DNA of 64,000 bases, taken from contig CAZQWE010000006.1 of NCBI GenBank assembly GCA_964597045.1, positions 1-64,000 of the forward strand, read 5' to 3'. The DNA comes from UBA9655 sp964597045. Its GTDB lineage: Bacteria; Pseudomonadota; Alphaproteobacteria; UBA9655. The position numbers and the translations under genes were made by a program. The notes below the pieces were generated by a model. The model did not search any database. It was given only the letters and a program-made list of their open reading frames with translations, and had not been told where the DNA came from. This document shows, piece by piece, positions 43,759 through 53,067 of the stretch (the stretch's first letter is position 1; each line of letters starts with the position of its first letter).

Positions 43759-44373
43759 ATGAAAATACATTATCATCGCGGCGATCTCCCCTCGGGGATA
43801 GAGTTTGGTCATTCTATTGCTATCGATACGGAAGCCATGGGCCTTTATATTCCCCGTGATCGTTTGACCCTTGTACAACTATCTAATGGAAATGGAGAAT
43901 GTCACCTCGTTCATTTTCCATTGAACTCATCCTATGAAGCACCTAATTTAAGGGCTGTTTTAACCAACAGAAATATAGAAAAGATATTTCACTTTGCTCG
44001 CTTTGATTATGCTATATTGAAGTATTACTTGAAAGTAGAGACAACGCCTATCTTTTGTACAAAGATTGCCTCAAAACTTTCGAGGACGTATACGGACAAG
44101 CATGGACTTAAGGATATTTGCAAACAACTGCTAAATGTAGAAATTTCCAAGCAAGAACAAACAAGTGATTGGGGTTCTGAACATTTAACCGAAAAGCAAA
44201 TGGAATATGCAGCCACAGATGTCCTTTATCTTCATAGACTTAAAGCCATACTCCAAGAGTTGCTTAAGCGTGAAGGACGGGAATCCATAGCAAAAGCATG
44301 CTTTGAATTTATACCCGCCAGGTGTGAACTTGATATTCAAGGATGGAATGAGGTTGATATTTTTCAACATTAA
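43759..44373 (+). CDS. rnd: Ribonuclease D-like 3'-5' exonuclease (short form)
   Basis: 204 residues, only the DEDDy nuclease domain: IAIDTEAMGL (DxE), HFARFDYAIL, and YAATDVLYL (Y...D). The HRDC domains of full-length RNase D are absent, as in the short alphaproteobacterial form. Trims RNA 3' ends, perhaps tRNA precursors. It leads into kdsD-lptC-lptA-lptB, a common alphaproteobacterial order. Confidence 0.87.
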   Translation: MKIHYHRGDLPSGIEFGHSIAIDTEAMGLYIPRDRLTLVQLSNGNGECHLVHFPLNSSYEAPNLRAVLTNRNIEKIFHFARFDYAILKYYLKVETTPIFCTKIASKLSRTYTDKHGLKDICKQLLNVEISKQEQTSDWGSEHLTEKQMEYAATDVLYLHRLKAILQELLKREGRESIAKACFEFIPARCELDIQGWNEVDIFQH

Positions 44374-44416
44374 GTATAGTAAGTACTTTATTATATTTGA
44401 GAATTAGGATTTTAAA

Positions 44417-45406
44417 ATGAAAAACACGGCCCTGAAAGAACAAATAATTTTTGATGACATTCATGAAGCACGTCGTGTCTTACGCATTGAGGCCGAAGCC
44501 CTTAAGGATTTGTCAGAAAGTCTGAATGATAACTTCCAAGATGCCCTGGATATCTTACACCAAACTGAAGGACGTGTAATTACAGCAGGCATTGGCAAGA
44601 GTGGTCATATTGCGAATAAAATGGCTTCAACCTTTTCATCTCTTGGAACTCCTGCATTTTTCGTACATCCCAGTGAAGCCAGCCACGGCGACCTAGGAAT
44701 GATTACGCCTCAAGACACTCTCATTATCTTGTCCCTTTCAGGAGGAACAGCAGAGCTTACAGACATCATAAACTATACGAAACGGTTTGATATTCCCTTT
44801 ATTGCGATTACAAGAAAGGCTGACAGCATTCTTGCAAAGGCAGCCCGTATAACCCTCCTGCTCCCTCCCTTTTCAGAAGCTTGCCCCATGGGACTTGCCC
44901 CCACAACATCAACAACTCTCATGCTAGGGTTAGGAGATGCTTTGGCTGTTGCTCTCTTTAAACGAAAAGGATTTTCTGAAGGACATTTTAAAACCTTTCA
45001 TCCCGGTGGAAAATTAGGGAAAAAGCTTCTTCTGTCCTCTGATATTATGAGGCCTTTGGATGAACTCCCCCTCGTAAGTAAGGGAACACTTATGAGTGAC
45101 GCTCTTGTGACCATGACTGAGAAAGGGTTTGGATGCATTGGCGTTTTGGATGGGCAATCAAAACTTGCTGGAATTATCACAGATGGTGACTTACGTCGTC
45201 ATATGACTACCAACCTCTTGAGTCAACGTGTTGAAGATGTAATGACACGACAACCAAAAACGGTCCTTGCCTCTTCTTTCGCTGCAGAAGCGTTGGGGTT
45301 GATGAACAAAATGTCAATCACCAATGTATTCGTTATTGAAGAAGAAACCGAGGAACTCGTAGGAATGCTCAGATTGCACGATATCTTACGGGAAGGAATT
45401 GCTTAA
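44417..45406 (+). CDS. kdsD: Arabinose-5-phosphate isomerase (KdsD/KpsF)
   Basis: 329 residues. An SIS domain (GKSGHIANKMASTFSSLGTPAFF, HPSEASHGDLGMI, LSLSGGTAEL) is followed by two CBS domains (from ~205). It makes arabinose-5-phosphate for Kdo of LPS. The stop is directly followed by the lptC ATG, tying Kdo supply to LPS export. Confidence 0.95.
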   Translation: MKNTALKEQIIFDDIHEARRVLRIEAEALKDLSESLNDNFQDALDILHQTEGRVITAGIGKSGHIANKMASTFSSLGTPAFFVHPSEASHGDLGMITPQDTLIILSLSGGTAELTDIINYTKRFDIPFIAITRKADSILAKAARITLLLPPFSEACPMGLAPTTSTTLMLGLGDALAVALFKRKGFSEGHFKTFHPGGKLGKKLLLSSDIMRPLDELPLVSKGTLMSDALVTMTEKGFGCIGVLDGQSKLAGIITDGDLRRHMTTNLLSQRVEDVMTRQPKTVLASSFAAEALGLMNKMSITNVFVIEEETEELVGMLRLHDILREGIA

Positions 45407-46033
45407 ATGAAAGCTCCTTTAAATAACAATTACAGCGGTTTTGTTCATTTGATGAAGATCCTTCTGCCAGTGGGTATTGTTCTAACCCTTGGTTTTGCCA
45501 TCGCTTGGCCGTATTTGCACTCGATTGAGAAGAAAGATCCTCTTCTGGTAGATATTTCAAGTCCGGAAATCCAAGAAAATAGGATGATGAAACCGGAATA
45601 CATATCGACGGATAAGAAGGGTCAACCTTTCAAAGTTGACGCAGAATGGGCCAAGAAGGAAACTGAACAAGTCTCCGACCTTGTTAAACCTCATGGAGTC
45701 ATTACCCTGGATAAAGGCGAAACACTTGAGCTTAATGCAGATGCAGGAAAATACGATAGTGAAGGAAAAGTCTTAAATCTTGAGGGAGATGTCACGCTAA
45801 CAAGTTCGGATGGGTACAAAGTCATAACTCAAAGCGCTCAAATGGAAGTTGATAGCAAAACAATCGAAGGTAACAAACATGTGGAAGGCCAGGGCCCTGC
45901 AGGAAGCATTATGGGTCAGGATGGCTTTCGGATCGAAGATAAAGGCAATGGACAAAAGATCATCACGTTAAAAGGTCAATCCCGCGTTGTGATAAATAAG
46001 GGTGCCACGAAGAAGAAGGAAACGAATGGTTAG
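45407..46033 (+). CDS. lptC: LPS-export protein LptC
   Basis: 208 residues. One N-terminal span (ILLPVGIVLTLGFAIAWPYL), then a periplasmic LptC/OstA-like beta-jellyroll (GVITLDKGETLELNADAGKYD, LEGDVTLTSSDGYKV). It bridges the LptBFG transporter and LptA. Overlaps lptA by 8 bases. Confidence 0.9.
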   Translation: MKAPLNNNYSGFVHLMKILLPVGIVLTLGFAIAWPYLHSIEKKDPLLVDISSPEIQENRMMKPEYISTDKKGQPFKVDAEWAKKETEQVSDLVKPHGVITLDKGETLELNADAGKYDSEGKVLNLEGDVTLTSSDGYKVITQSAQMEVDSKTIEGNKHVEGQGPAGSIMGQDGFRIEDKGNGQKIITLKGQSRVVINKGATKKKETNG

Positions 46034-47156
46034 TAAGTTCCTCCCCTTCATATTGCTTGCAAGCACCTCTGCCTGTTTTGGACAAATCCTTGATCAACTC
46101 TCAAAAGGCAAGGACGATTCGCCCATTATTATTGAAGCTGAAAATGAGGTTGTCTGTGATGAGACAACCAATAAGTGTGTTGCAACAGGACTTGCTAAGG
46201 CTCAATCAGGGACATCTATCGTCTATGGAGACGTTCTCACTGTCTATTTTACAAAAGGAAAAGATCGAGAAATCACAGCAATGACGGCTGATGGTAATGT
46301 TCGTATGGAAACACCTAATGAAACTGCTTATGGGGACCATGCGCACTATGATGTTGCTCTTGATAGAGTTCGATTGACGGGTGGTGATTTGAAGATCGTA
46401 ACTCCTAAGGAAACACTGACTGCAAAAGATTCAATCGAATATTGGCATAAAGAGAATAAAGGAATTGCCCGAGGAAATGCAGTGGCCCATTTCCATGATA
46501 AAAGCCAATCAGCTCAGGCAGATCTCATGGAAGCCTATTTTGTGCACGCGGACGAAAAAACTGAGGAGGGTAAAGGAAAATTGCAGATTGACCGTATTTT
46601 TATGTCGGGTGGGGATCTTAAAATAATAACGCCAAACGAAACACTGACTGCAAAGGATTCAATGGAGTATTACCGGAATGAAAGCAAAGGCATAGCTAAA
46701 GGTAATGCTGTTGCACGGTTTAAGGATAAGGATCAAATTGTGCGAGGAGATACACTCACAGCTTTTTTCATCCCAGGCTCTCAAAAGACAAGTGATGGCA
46801 AAGTTAAAATGGAACTTGAGAAAGTTGAAGCCCTTGGTAATGTTTTGGCTTCAGGTCCCGATGGTATTGTCACCGGAGATAAAGGCGTGTATTACGATAA
46901 AACTGACATTGTCGAAGTCTTTGATAACGTGAAGGTTACACAAGAAGGCAATGTGATTGAAGGAGGATATGCAAAAGCTAACTTGAAGACGAATGTAGCT
47001 GAAATGTATACAGATCAACCATCAAATGAGCAGGAATGCCCCAAGAAGCGCATTTCAGGTATCATTATCCCTAAGGATGCAAAGAAGGGTAAGAATGGAC
47101 AAATCTTCCAAAGTTCGGGTAAAAAAAGAGACAATAAACAAGTTAATGTGCAGTAA
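46026..47156 (+). CDS. lptA: LptA/OstA-domain periplasmic LPS bridge, enlarged by duplication
   Basis: 376 residues, about twice the usual ~180. Signal peptide (MVSKFLPFILLASTSACFG), then OstA-type beta repeats. Two ~77-residue units are clear duplicates: GGDLKIVTPKETLTAKDSIEY (coding from ~46381) and GGDLKIITPNETLTAKDSMEY (from ~46612), each followed by KGIA(R/K)GNAVA. LptA polymers carry LPS across the periplasm; the extra units may lengthen the subunit. ATG 46026 preferred over the longer frame, which lies inside lptC. Followed 9 bases later by lptB. Confidence 0.88.
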   Translation: MVSKFLPFILLASTSACFGQILDQLSKGKDDSPIIIEAENEVVCDETTNKCVATGLAKAQSGTSIVYGDVLTVYFTKGKDREITAMTADGNVRMETPNETAYGDHAHYDVALDRVRLTGGDLKIVTPKETLTAKDSIEYWHKENKGIARGNAVAHFHDKSQSAQADLMEAYFVHADEKTEEGKGKLQIDRIFMSGGDLKIITPNETLTAKDSMEYYRNESKGIAKGNAVARFKDKDQIVRGDTLTAFFIPGSQKTSDGKVKMELEKVEALGNVLASGPDGIVTGDKGVYYDKTDIVEVFDNVKVTQEGNVIEGGYAKANLKTNVAEMYTDQPSNEQECPKKRISGIIIPKDAKKGKNGQIFQSSGKKRDNKQVNVQ

Positions 47157-47165
47157 AGTAGTAGA

Positions 47166-47921
47166 ATGACAATATTGACCGAAAAAGAGGCCAAAAGTGC
47201 CACGGGCCTGAAAGTAGAAAATCTCCGCAAAACATACGCAAGTCGGATGGTTGTTGGGGGTGTAACCCTTCACGTAAAACGAGGAGAAGCTGTGGGACTT
47301 CTCGGACCAAATGGCGCTGGAAAAACGACCTGCTTTTCCATCATAACGGGGCTTGTGAAGTCCGATGATGGATCCGTATTCCTTGATGACTTTAATATTA
47401 CCCAACTGCCTATGTATAGGAGAGCTCGACTTGGCATCGGTTACCTCCCTCAAGAAACATCTATTTTCCGAGGTCTCACCGTTGAAAATAACATCCGAGC
47501 CGTTCTGGAAATTGTTGAAAAAGACCATGATGTGATTGAGGAACGACTTGAGCTTTTACTTGATGAGTTTTCCATCAAACATATTCGCAGGTCATCCGCT
47601 CTTTCCTTATCAGGTGGAGAAAGGCGTAGAACTGAGATCGCAAGAGCCCTTGCGAGCAATCCTCACTTTATGCTCCTCGATGAACCCCTTGCTGGTATTG
47701 ACCCCATTGCTGTCGCTGAAATACGAGATCTTATATCCCATCTTAAGGATAAGAATATTGGTGTGCTGATTACGGACCATAACGTAAGAGATACATTAGG
47801 AATTGTTGACAGGGCCTATATCATTAACAATGGTCTTGTTCTCAAAGAAGGTAAACCACAAGAGATTGTTGCCGATGCCAACGTTCGTCGTGTTTATCTT
47901 GGTGAAGAATTTAAGCTTTAA
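47166..47921 (+). CDS. lptB: LPS-export ABC ATPase LptB
   Basis: 251 residues. Walker A GPNGAGKTT, signature LSGGERRR, Walker B LLDEPLAGIDP, H-loop TDHNVRDTL. LptB powers LPS extraction by LptFG. In many alphaproteobacteria rpoN and hpf follow; here proS does. Confidence 0.96.
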   Translation: MTILTEKEAKSATGLKVENLRKTYASRMVVGGVTLHVKRGEAVGLLGPNGAGKTTCFSIITGLVKSDDGSVFLDDFNITQLPMYRRARLGIGYLPQETSIFRGLTVENNIRAVLEIVEKDHDVIEERLELLLDEFSIKHIRRSSALSLSGGERRRTEIARALASNPHFMLLDEPLAGIDPIAVAEIRDLISHLKDKNIGVLITDHNVRDTLGIVDRAYIINNGLVLKEGKPQEIVADANVRRVYLGEEFKL

Positions 47922-47936
47922 GGAAAGGGAGGAACC

Positions 47937-49220
47937 ATGCGCTCATCAGTTTACTTTTACCCCACCTTAAAGGAAACCCCGCAGGAAGCTCAAATTGCCT
48001 CTCACCGTCTGATGTTGAGGTCGGGCATGATGACACAAGTCACATCCGGAATTTATGCTTGGCTCCCCCTTGGTCTAAAAGTTCTTTCCAAGATTGAACA
48101 AATTGTCCGAGAAGAACAGGATCGAGCCGGCAGCCTTGAAGTCTTAATGCCAACGATTCAACCGGCAGAGCTTTGGGTTAAAAGTGGAAGATATCACGAC
48201 TATGGTAAGGAAATGCTTCGAATGGTAGATCGCCATGAACGTGAAATGCTTTATGGGCCTACGGCTGAGGAAGTCATTACAGACATTTTCGCCCGCTATA
48301 TCAAAACTTACCGGGATCTTCCCAAACGTCTCTATAATATCCAATGGAAGTTTAGGGATGAGATACGCCCCCGCTTTGGCATCATGCGTGGTCGTGAATT
48401 CCTGATGAAGGATAACTATTCCTTTGATTTGACGTTTGAAGGCGCGAAAGCTTCCTATCAAGCCATGCTTGAGGCATATGTACGCACTTTTGCTCGGATG
48501 GATCTCACGGCCATTCCTGTCCGTGCAGCCTCAGGTGCCATTGGCGGAAACCTGAGTCATGAGTTTCAAATCCTTGCGGAGACGGGAGAAAGTGAAATCT
48601 TCTATGATGAAGGGTATGAAAAACTGGATGTAAATACAGTAACTTTGGATAAGCTTCAACAGCTTTATGCCGCATCAGATGAACTCCATGATCCGAACAA
48701 TTGCCCCGTTCCAAAGGAGCGCTTGAAAACAGCGCGAGGTATTGAGGTTGGCCATGTGTTTTACTTTGGCACCAAGTATTCCATCCCCTTAGGGGCAACA
48801 GTTATGAATCCAGAAGGAAAGCATGTACCTGTTGAGATGGGATCTTATGGGATTGGTGTCTCTCGTTTGGTTGGAGCGATTATAGAGGCTCACCATGACG
48901 AAGATGGAATTAAGTGGCCCGAAAGTGTTGCCCCTTTTAAGGTTGGTCTTTTGAATCTTAAAGTGAAGGACAGTGAGGTGACCCAGCTTTGTGAGGATAT
49001 CTATGGCAAACTTCTAAATGCAAAAGTTGAGGTTCTGTATGATGACCGGGATCTAGGACCTGGGGCGAAGTTTGCCGATATGGATTTGGTTGGACTTCCC
49101 TGGCAAATTATTATCGGCCCTCGCAGTGTCGCTTCAGGTCAATGTGAATTAAAGAACCGCCAGACGGGGGAGAAGACAGAGCTTTCCCTTGAGGATGCCG
49201 TGAGGAAACTCACATCTTGA
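47937..49220 (+). CDS. proS: Prolyl-tRNA synthetase (short form)
   Basis: 427 residues, class II, without the internal editing domain, as in other alphaproteobacteria. RSGMMTQVTSGIYAWLPLG, TAEEVITDIF, FRDEIRPRFGIMRGREFLMKD and GSYGIGVSRLVGA are diagnostic. GGAAAGGGAGG precedes the ATG. Confidence 0.96.
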   Translation: MRSSVYFYPTLKETPQEAQIASHRLMLRSGMMTQVTSGIYAWLPLGLKVLSKIEQIVREEQDRAGSLEVLMPTIQPAELWVKSGRYHDYGKEMLRMVDRHEREMLYGPTAEEVITDIFARYIKTYRDLPKRLYNIQWKFRDEIRPRFGIMRGREFLMKDNYSFDLTFEGAKASYQAMLEAYVRTFARMDLTAIPVRAASGAIGGNLSHEFQILAETGESEIFYDEGYEKLDVNTVTLDKLQQLYAASDELHDPNNCPVPKERLKTARGIEVGHVFYFGTKYSIPLGATVMNPEGKHVPVEMGSYGIGVSRLVGAIIEAHHDEDGIKWPESVAPFKVGLLNLKVKDSEVTQLCEDIYGKLLNAKVEVLYDDRDLGPGAKFADMDLVGLPWQIIIGPRSVASGQCELKNRQTGEKTELSLEDAVRKLTS

Positions 49221-49305
49221 CCTTTCTCCCATGATCTCACATAGGATAAATGTGAGATGCATTCATGAAGCCTTCTTTATAGTAAGGATACTTTCATTAG
49301 TGTTT

Positions 49306-49333
49306 CAGGGGTCAGGGGTCAGGGGTCAGGGAT
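49306..49333. repeat. Heptamer tandem repeat (CAGGGGT)
   Basis: Three exact units CAGGGGT (49306-49326) and a fourth CAGGGAT. The tract is framed by TGTTTCA on the left and CTGAAAC / TGAAACA on the right, so it lies inside a potential hairpin. Confidence 0.75.
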
Positions 49334-49413
49334 CTGAAACGTGAAACAGTGAAACACATTTGTGCTGACCACCTTTTCACCATCAATTGAACTATCGTGT
49401 CTGCCCCTAAAAC

Positions 49414-49445
49414 AAAAAACTCGCGAGGGGTCCCGCGAGTTTTTG
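49414..49445. terminator. Bidirectional intrinsic terminator between proS and the TPR gene
   Basis: ACTCGCG and CGCGAGT arms with a GGGG/CCC inner part, flanked by AAAAA on the left and TTTTT on the right. It serves the convergent proS and TPR genes. Confidence 0.85.
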
Positions 49446-49463
49446 TGTTAAAAATTCTAATGA

Positions 49464-50717
49464 TTATTCTTCATCACGTCCTCTTTTGGAGGATATGTTT
49501 TTTTTACGTTCTTTATCGCGAGGTCTATAGTCATCATTACTTTGATCATAATATATATATTCATTCTCTCGAGAACGATGACTCTTCCCATCTGCATAAT
49601 TACCATCAAGCTCTCTATGTTCATATTTAGAAGTAGTGCGCCTTGAATCATCTTTACTTTCACCCACTCTACTTCTTTTTGAGTCTCCATCATGACAAGA
49701 AATTAGTTTACCTTTTCCCGGATTTCCCTCATGATTATCGAAAGGTTCCTTAAGAGGATTACCACTCCTATGTGAAGCATTATCAATTTTTTTCATATCT
49801 TCATCCACCTGCTTTTTATGATAACTCGCAGACATATCGTAACGTCTTTGTGCTTCATCACGCTCTTTAGTTGAAAGAGCACATTCTTTTGCTTGTATAA
49901 AATACACCATAGCCCCTGAATTGATTTCCTTGGCAGCATAAGCTTTACCAAGCCCCATTAAGGCTTTATATCTTAAGTCATTGCGAGTTAGTTCATCAGC
50001 AAGGGATAAAGCATTATAGTAATGTACGAAATAATCGTCCTTTCCATCTTGGGAATTACCCCTACCCATAAGGGCTTGGAACAAAACTTCCTTTGCTTTC
50101 AAATTGCTTGGATTCTTCTTAAGAATTTCTCTCACTAAGTCTTCCGCTTGGGAAAATACTTTTTGTTCGCCTTTACCATTTTCATTATAACGAGCATTTC
50201 CAAGTCCTATTAGAGCTTTTGCTTTATGGAGCTCAGAAATATCTGTTAATTTTAAAGCTTGTTGGTAATAATCGATTGCTGCTTTCGAATCTTTTTTATA
50301 ACTGGAATAAATATTTCCAAGGTAAATATAAGACTCTGCATCACTGCCGTCATACGTTAACCCTATTTCTAATAAACGAATCCCTTCACTTACATTTCCA
50401 TCACGAATTAAGATCTTACCCTTGCAACGATAAACGAGCGCTTTCACTTTATTAGAAGCTTTAGGATTATCTAAAATAGAATTATAAATATTATCTGAGA
50501 GCCTTATAGCTCGTTGGTTGTTGAAATCATGACGAAGCTGATTTGCGCGTTTATATAGTACATTGCAGCTTAAAGACTGATTTTTTACTTGAGATTCAAT
50601 CTCATCCAAGTCATTATTGGAAAAACTTTTACCCCCACTAGCCTGAACAGGAAGACTCGCACCAACTAAAATCGAAAATGCAACGGAAGAAAATAAAATA
50701 AATCTTTTATATATCAT
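49464..50717 (-). CDS. Secreted TPR protein with charged disordered tail
   Basis: 417 residues. Signal peptide (FILFSSVAFSILVGASLPVQA) and an N-terminal helical part. From ~85 to ~310 there is an array of TPR-like units, for example AESYIYLGNIYSSYKKDSKAAIDYYQQAL and KALMGLGKAYAA. The last ~105 residues are highly charged and low-complexity (SHRSREN, RDKERKKN, KRGRDEE). TPR arrays bind proteins; the tail looks disordered. A secreted, possibly host-directed adaptor is plausible in this lifestyle but not shown. It stands alone on the minus strand. Confidence 0.65.
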   Translation of the reverse strand: MIYKRFILFSSVAFSILVGASLPVQASGGKSFSNNDLDEIESQVKNQSLSCNVLYKRANQLRHDFNNQRAIRLSDNIYNSILDNPKASNKVKALVYRCKGKILIRDGNVSEGIRLLEIGLTYDGSDAESYIYLGNIYSSYKKDSKAAIDYYQQALKLTDISELHKAKALIGLGNARYNENGKGEQKVFSQAEDLVREILKKNPSNLKAKEVLFQALMGRGNSQDGKDDYFVHYYNALSLADELTRNDLRYKALMGLGKAYAAKEINSGAMVYFIQAKECALSTKERDEAQRRYDMSASYHKKQVDEDMKKIDNASHRSGNPLKEPFDNHEGNPGKGKLISCHDGDSKRSRVGESKDDSRRTTSKYEHRELDGNYADGKSHRSRENEYIYYDQSNDDYRPRDKERKKNISSKRGRDEE

Positions 50718-50877
50718 AACAACACCAAAATAAATAATAACACTTTTTATTACTTAATGACTATTTTCGTTATTGCAAGGGGGTTTTTATATTTTTTTAT
50801 GACACGTTAGATAATTTGACACTGAGTTCAGATTTGCTAATATCATAAATGTAGACTTCAGGAGGTGTATCTACGGA

Positions 50878-51957
50878 ATGCCCCCCTCTTCCTTTATCCT
50901 GTATTTATTATGCTTACTTCTTATCCTTCTTTCCCTAAAGGATATAAAGGATGGAATTATTCCCGATAGTTTATTGATTTGTATTGCTTTTTTAAGCTTC
51001 TTTGAGCTTGGTTTTATAAATTACCTCAGCGTTTTAATTTTGGGGATGGTAGGATACTCTCTTTATAAGGTTTATTCAGGAGGGCTTGGTTTTGGAGACG
51101 TTAAACTGATGGCCGTTTCAGGATTTTGGATTGATCTGACTCAAATCCCTACTTTTTTATTGATAACAGGATTAGGTGGTGTGATGATTGGCTTATTATG
51201 GAAAACTATGAGTAAGGGAAAGAAATTTCCTTTAGGGCCCGCTCTTGCACTTGCGCTAGGATCTTGTATTCTAAGCGGGTATGGACTTGCACATGGAGAT
51301 ACTCAAATGACGACCCCTTTTAATGGACCCACCCTTCTCCCCTCATCAGGCGGAAAGCCGATCTCAATTGTCGTTTTTATTCATGGGTACGGATCGGATG
51401 GCCATGATTTGATTGAGCTTGGAAAAACCTGGGCTTCTCTTCTTCCTGACACACTATTTGTGGCCCCTCACGGCCCTAAAATCTCTGAAGCCAATCCCGA
51501 TGGAAAAGAGTGGTTTGGCCTGCGTGATTGGGATCCTCAACGGATTATCAAAGAAGTGCAATTACTGACACCCTCATTCAACAGATATTTGGATGATTTG
51601 TTAAAAACCCATGACCTAGCCCCTAACAAGCTCGCTCTCGTTGGATTTTCTCAAGGAGCTATGCTGGCACTTCACATAGGACTCCACCGTCCACAATGCG
51701 CAGGCGTCGTGGCTTATTCAGGTGCATTCTTATTTGACCCCGGAGAGCTTATGGTTGCAAGACCCCCGATTCTTCTTGTTCATGGAACGGAAGATCAAGT
51801 GGTCCCCGTTAATTTTTCCCAACATGCTGAACAACATTTGAAAGCCCTGAATGTTCCCACAACCTATTCTGAACTTTCAGGACTTCAGCATGGGATTGAT
51901 GGCCGCGCCCTCGGTCTCGGTGGGGCTTTCTTAAAAGAGCATTTGTATGGGAAATAA
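50878..51957 (+). CDS. Prepilin-peptidase-like domain fused to a carboxylesterase
   Basis: One 359-residue frame holds two unrelated domains. Residues ~1-140 are an A24 prepilin peptidase/CpaA-like membrane protein with the GxGD motif in GLGFGDVKLM and an N-terminal Asp in LKDIKDGIIPD. Residues ~145-359 are a phospholipase/carboxylesterase alpha/beta hydrolase with VFIHGYGSDG, nucleophile S258 in GFSQGAM, D306 in GTEDQVV and H338 in LQHG. No stop separates them. Met144 (51307) has GGAG 7 bases upstream, so the esterase may also be made alone. AGGAGG lies 12 bases before the first ATG, an unusually long spacing. No pilus genes are nearby. Confidence 0.75.
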   Translation: MPPSSFILYLLCLLLILLSLKDIKDGIIPDSLLICIAFLSFFELGFINYLSVLILGMVGYSLYKVYSGGLGFGDVKLMAVSGFWIDLTQIPTFLLITGLGGVMIGLLWKTMSKGKKFPLGPALALALGSCILSGYGLAHGDTQMTTPFNGPTLLPSSGGKPISIVVFIHGYGSDGHDLIELGKTWASLLPDTLFVAPHGPKISEANPDGKEWFGLRDWDPQRIIKEVQLLTPSFNRYLDDLLKTHDLAPNKLALVGFSQGAMLALHIGLHRPQCAGVVAYSGAFLFDPGELMVARPPILLVHGTEDQVVPVNFSQHAEQHLKALNVPTTYSELSGLQHGIDGRALGLGGAFLKEHLYGK

Positions 51958-52040
51958 CTGTCGTTACAATGACAACAAAAGCTTAATAATCTAGTAACTA
52001 CTCTTGAGTTATCTTCATGTAAGTTTTGGCATAGGCAGAC

Positions 52041-52069
52041 TTGTCGAACCTGACAAAACAGGTTAATAA
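52041..52069 (+). promoter_or_regulatory. Promoter of the mdh-suc-lpd operon with an inverted repeat in its spacer
   Basis: TTGTCG (52041-52046), 17 bases and TAATAA (52064-52069). The spacer holds AACCTG-acaaaa-CAGGTT, a likely regulator site. Confidence 0.5.
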
Positions 52070-52098
52070 GTTACGAATAATAAAAATGAGGGAATATC

Positions 52099-53067
52099 AT
52101 GATTAAGCCTAAGATATCACTTGTTGGTGCTGGACAAATCGGAGGAACGCTTGCTTATCTGATTGGTCTTAAAGAACTGGGAGATGTGACCCTTATTGAT
52201 ATCATGGAAGGTATCCCTCAAGGAAAAGCTCTCGATATCGCTGAAGCCTCACCTGTTGAAGCCTATAATAATAGATACAAAGGTTCCAATGATTTCAAGG
52301 ATCTTGAAGGGTCAGATCTGGTTATTGTGACCGCTGGTATTCCTCGAAAACCAGGCATGAGCAGGGATGATCTTTTAGGCATCAATTCAAAAGTTATTCG
52401 TGATGTTGGGGCTGGTATTAAGAAACACTGCCCTCAAGCCTTTGTTATCGTAATTACAAACCCGCTTGATGTGATGGTGTGGGTCATGCGCGAAGCCACT
52501 GGCCTTCCTCACACCCGCGTTGTGGGAATGGCTGGGGTTCTCGACAGCTCTCGTTTCCGTTATTTTCTATCTCAAGAGTTTAACGTCTCCGTTGAAGAAA
52601 TTTATGCGTCCGTCCTCGGCGGTCATGGGGATAGTATGGTGCCCCTCATTCGTTATTCAACGGTAGCTGGCATTCCTTTGCCTGACCTCATTAAAATGGG
52701 GTGGACAACAAAAGAACGTATTGACGCCATTGTTGAGCGAACCCGTCAAGGCGGAGGAGAAATCGTTAACCTTCTTAAAACAGGTTCTGCCTTCTATGCC
52801 CCCGCATCCTCTGCAATTGCCATGGCTGAATCTTACTTAAAGGATCAGAAGCGCATCTTCCCGTGTGCGGCTAATCTGAATGGAGAATATGGCATCAAAG
52901 ATCTCTATGTTGGCGTTCCTGTTGTCATTGGAGAAAAAGGTGTTGAGCGGATTATTGAAATCGACCTTAACGCAGAAGAAAGAGCCATGTTTGACAAGTC
53001 CGCAAATGCTGTTCGTGAACTCATTCAAGCCGTTCAATCTCTTGATCAAAAGACAGGGGTTGCCTGA
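52099..53067 (+). CDS. mdh: Malate dehydrogenase
   Basis: 322 residues, LDH-like MDH. LVGAGQIGGTLAYL, VTAGIPRKPGMSRDDLL, NPLDVMVWV and VLGGHGDSMVPL (catalytic His). It oxidises malate to oxaloacetate with NAD. First gene of the TCA operon, sharing a base with the sucC start. Confidence 0.97.
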   Translation: MIKPKISLVGAGQIGGTLAYLIGLKELGDVTLIDIMEGIPQGKALDIAEASPVEAYNNRYKGSNDFKDLEGSDLVIVTAGIPRKPGMSRDDLLGINSKVIRDVGAGIKKHCPQAFVIVITNPLDVMVWVMREATGLPHTRVVGMAGVLDSSRFRYFLSQEFNVSVEEIYASVLGGHGDSMVPLIRYSTVAGIPLPDLIKMGWTTKERIDAIVERTRQGGGEIVNLLKTGSAFYAPASSAIAMAESYLKDQKRIFPCAANLNGEYGIKDLYVGVPVVIGEKGVERIIEIDLNAEERAMFDKSANAVRELIQAVQSLDQKTGVA

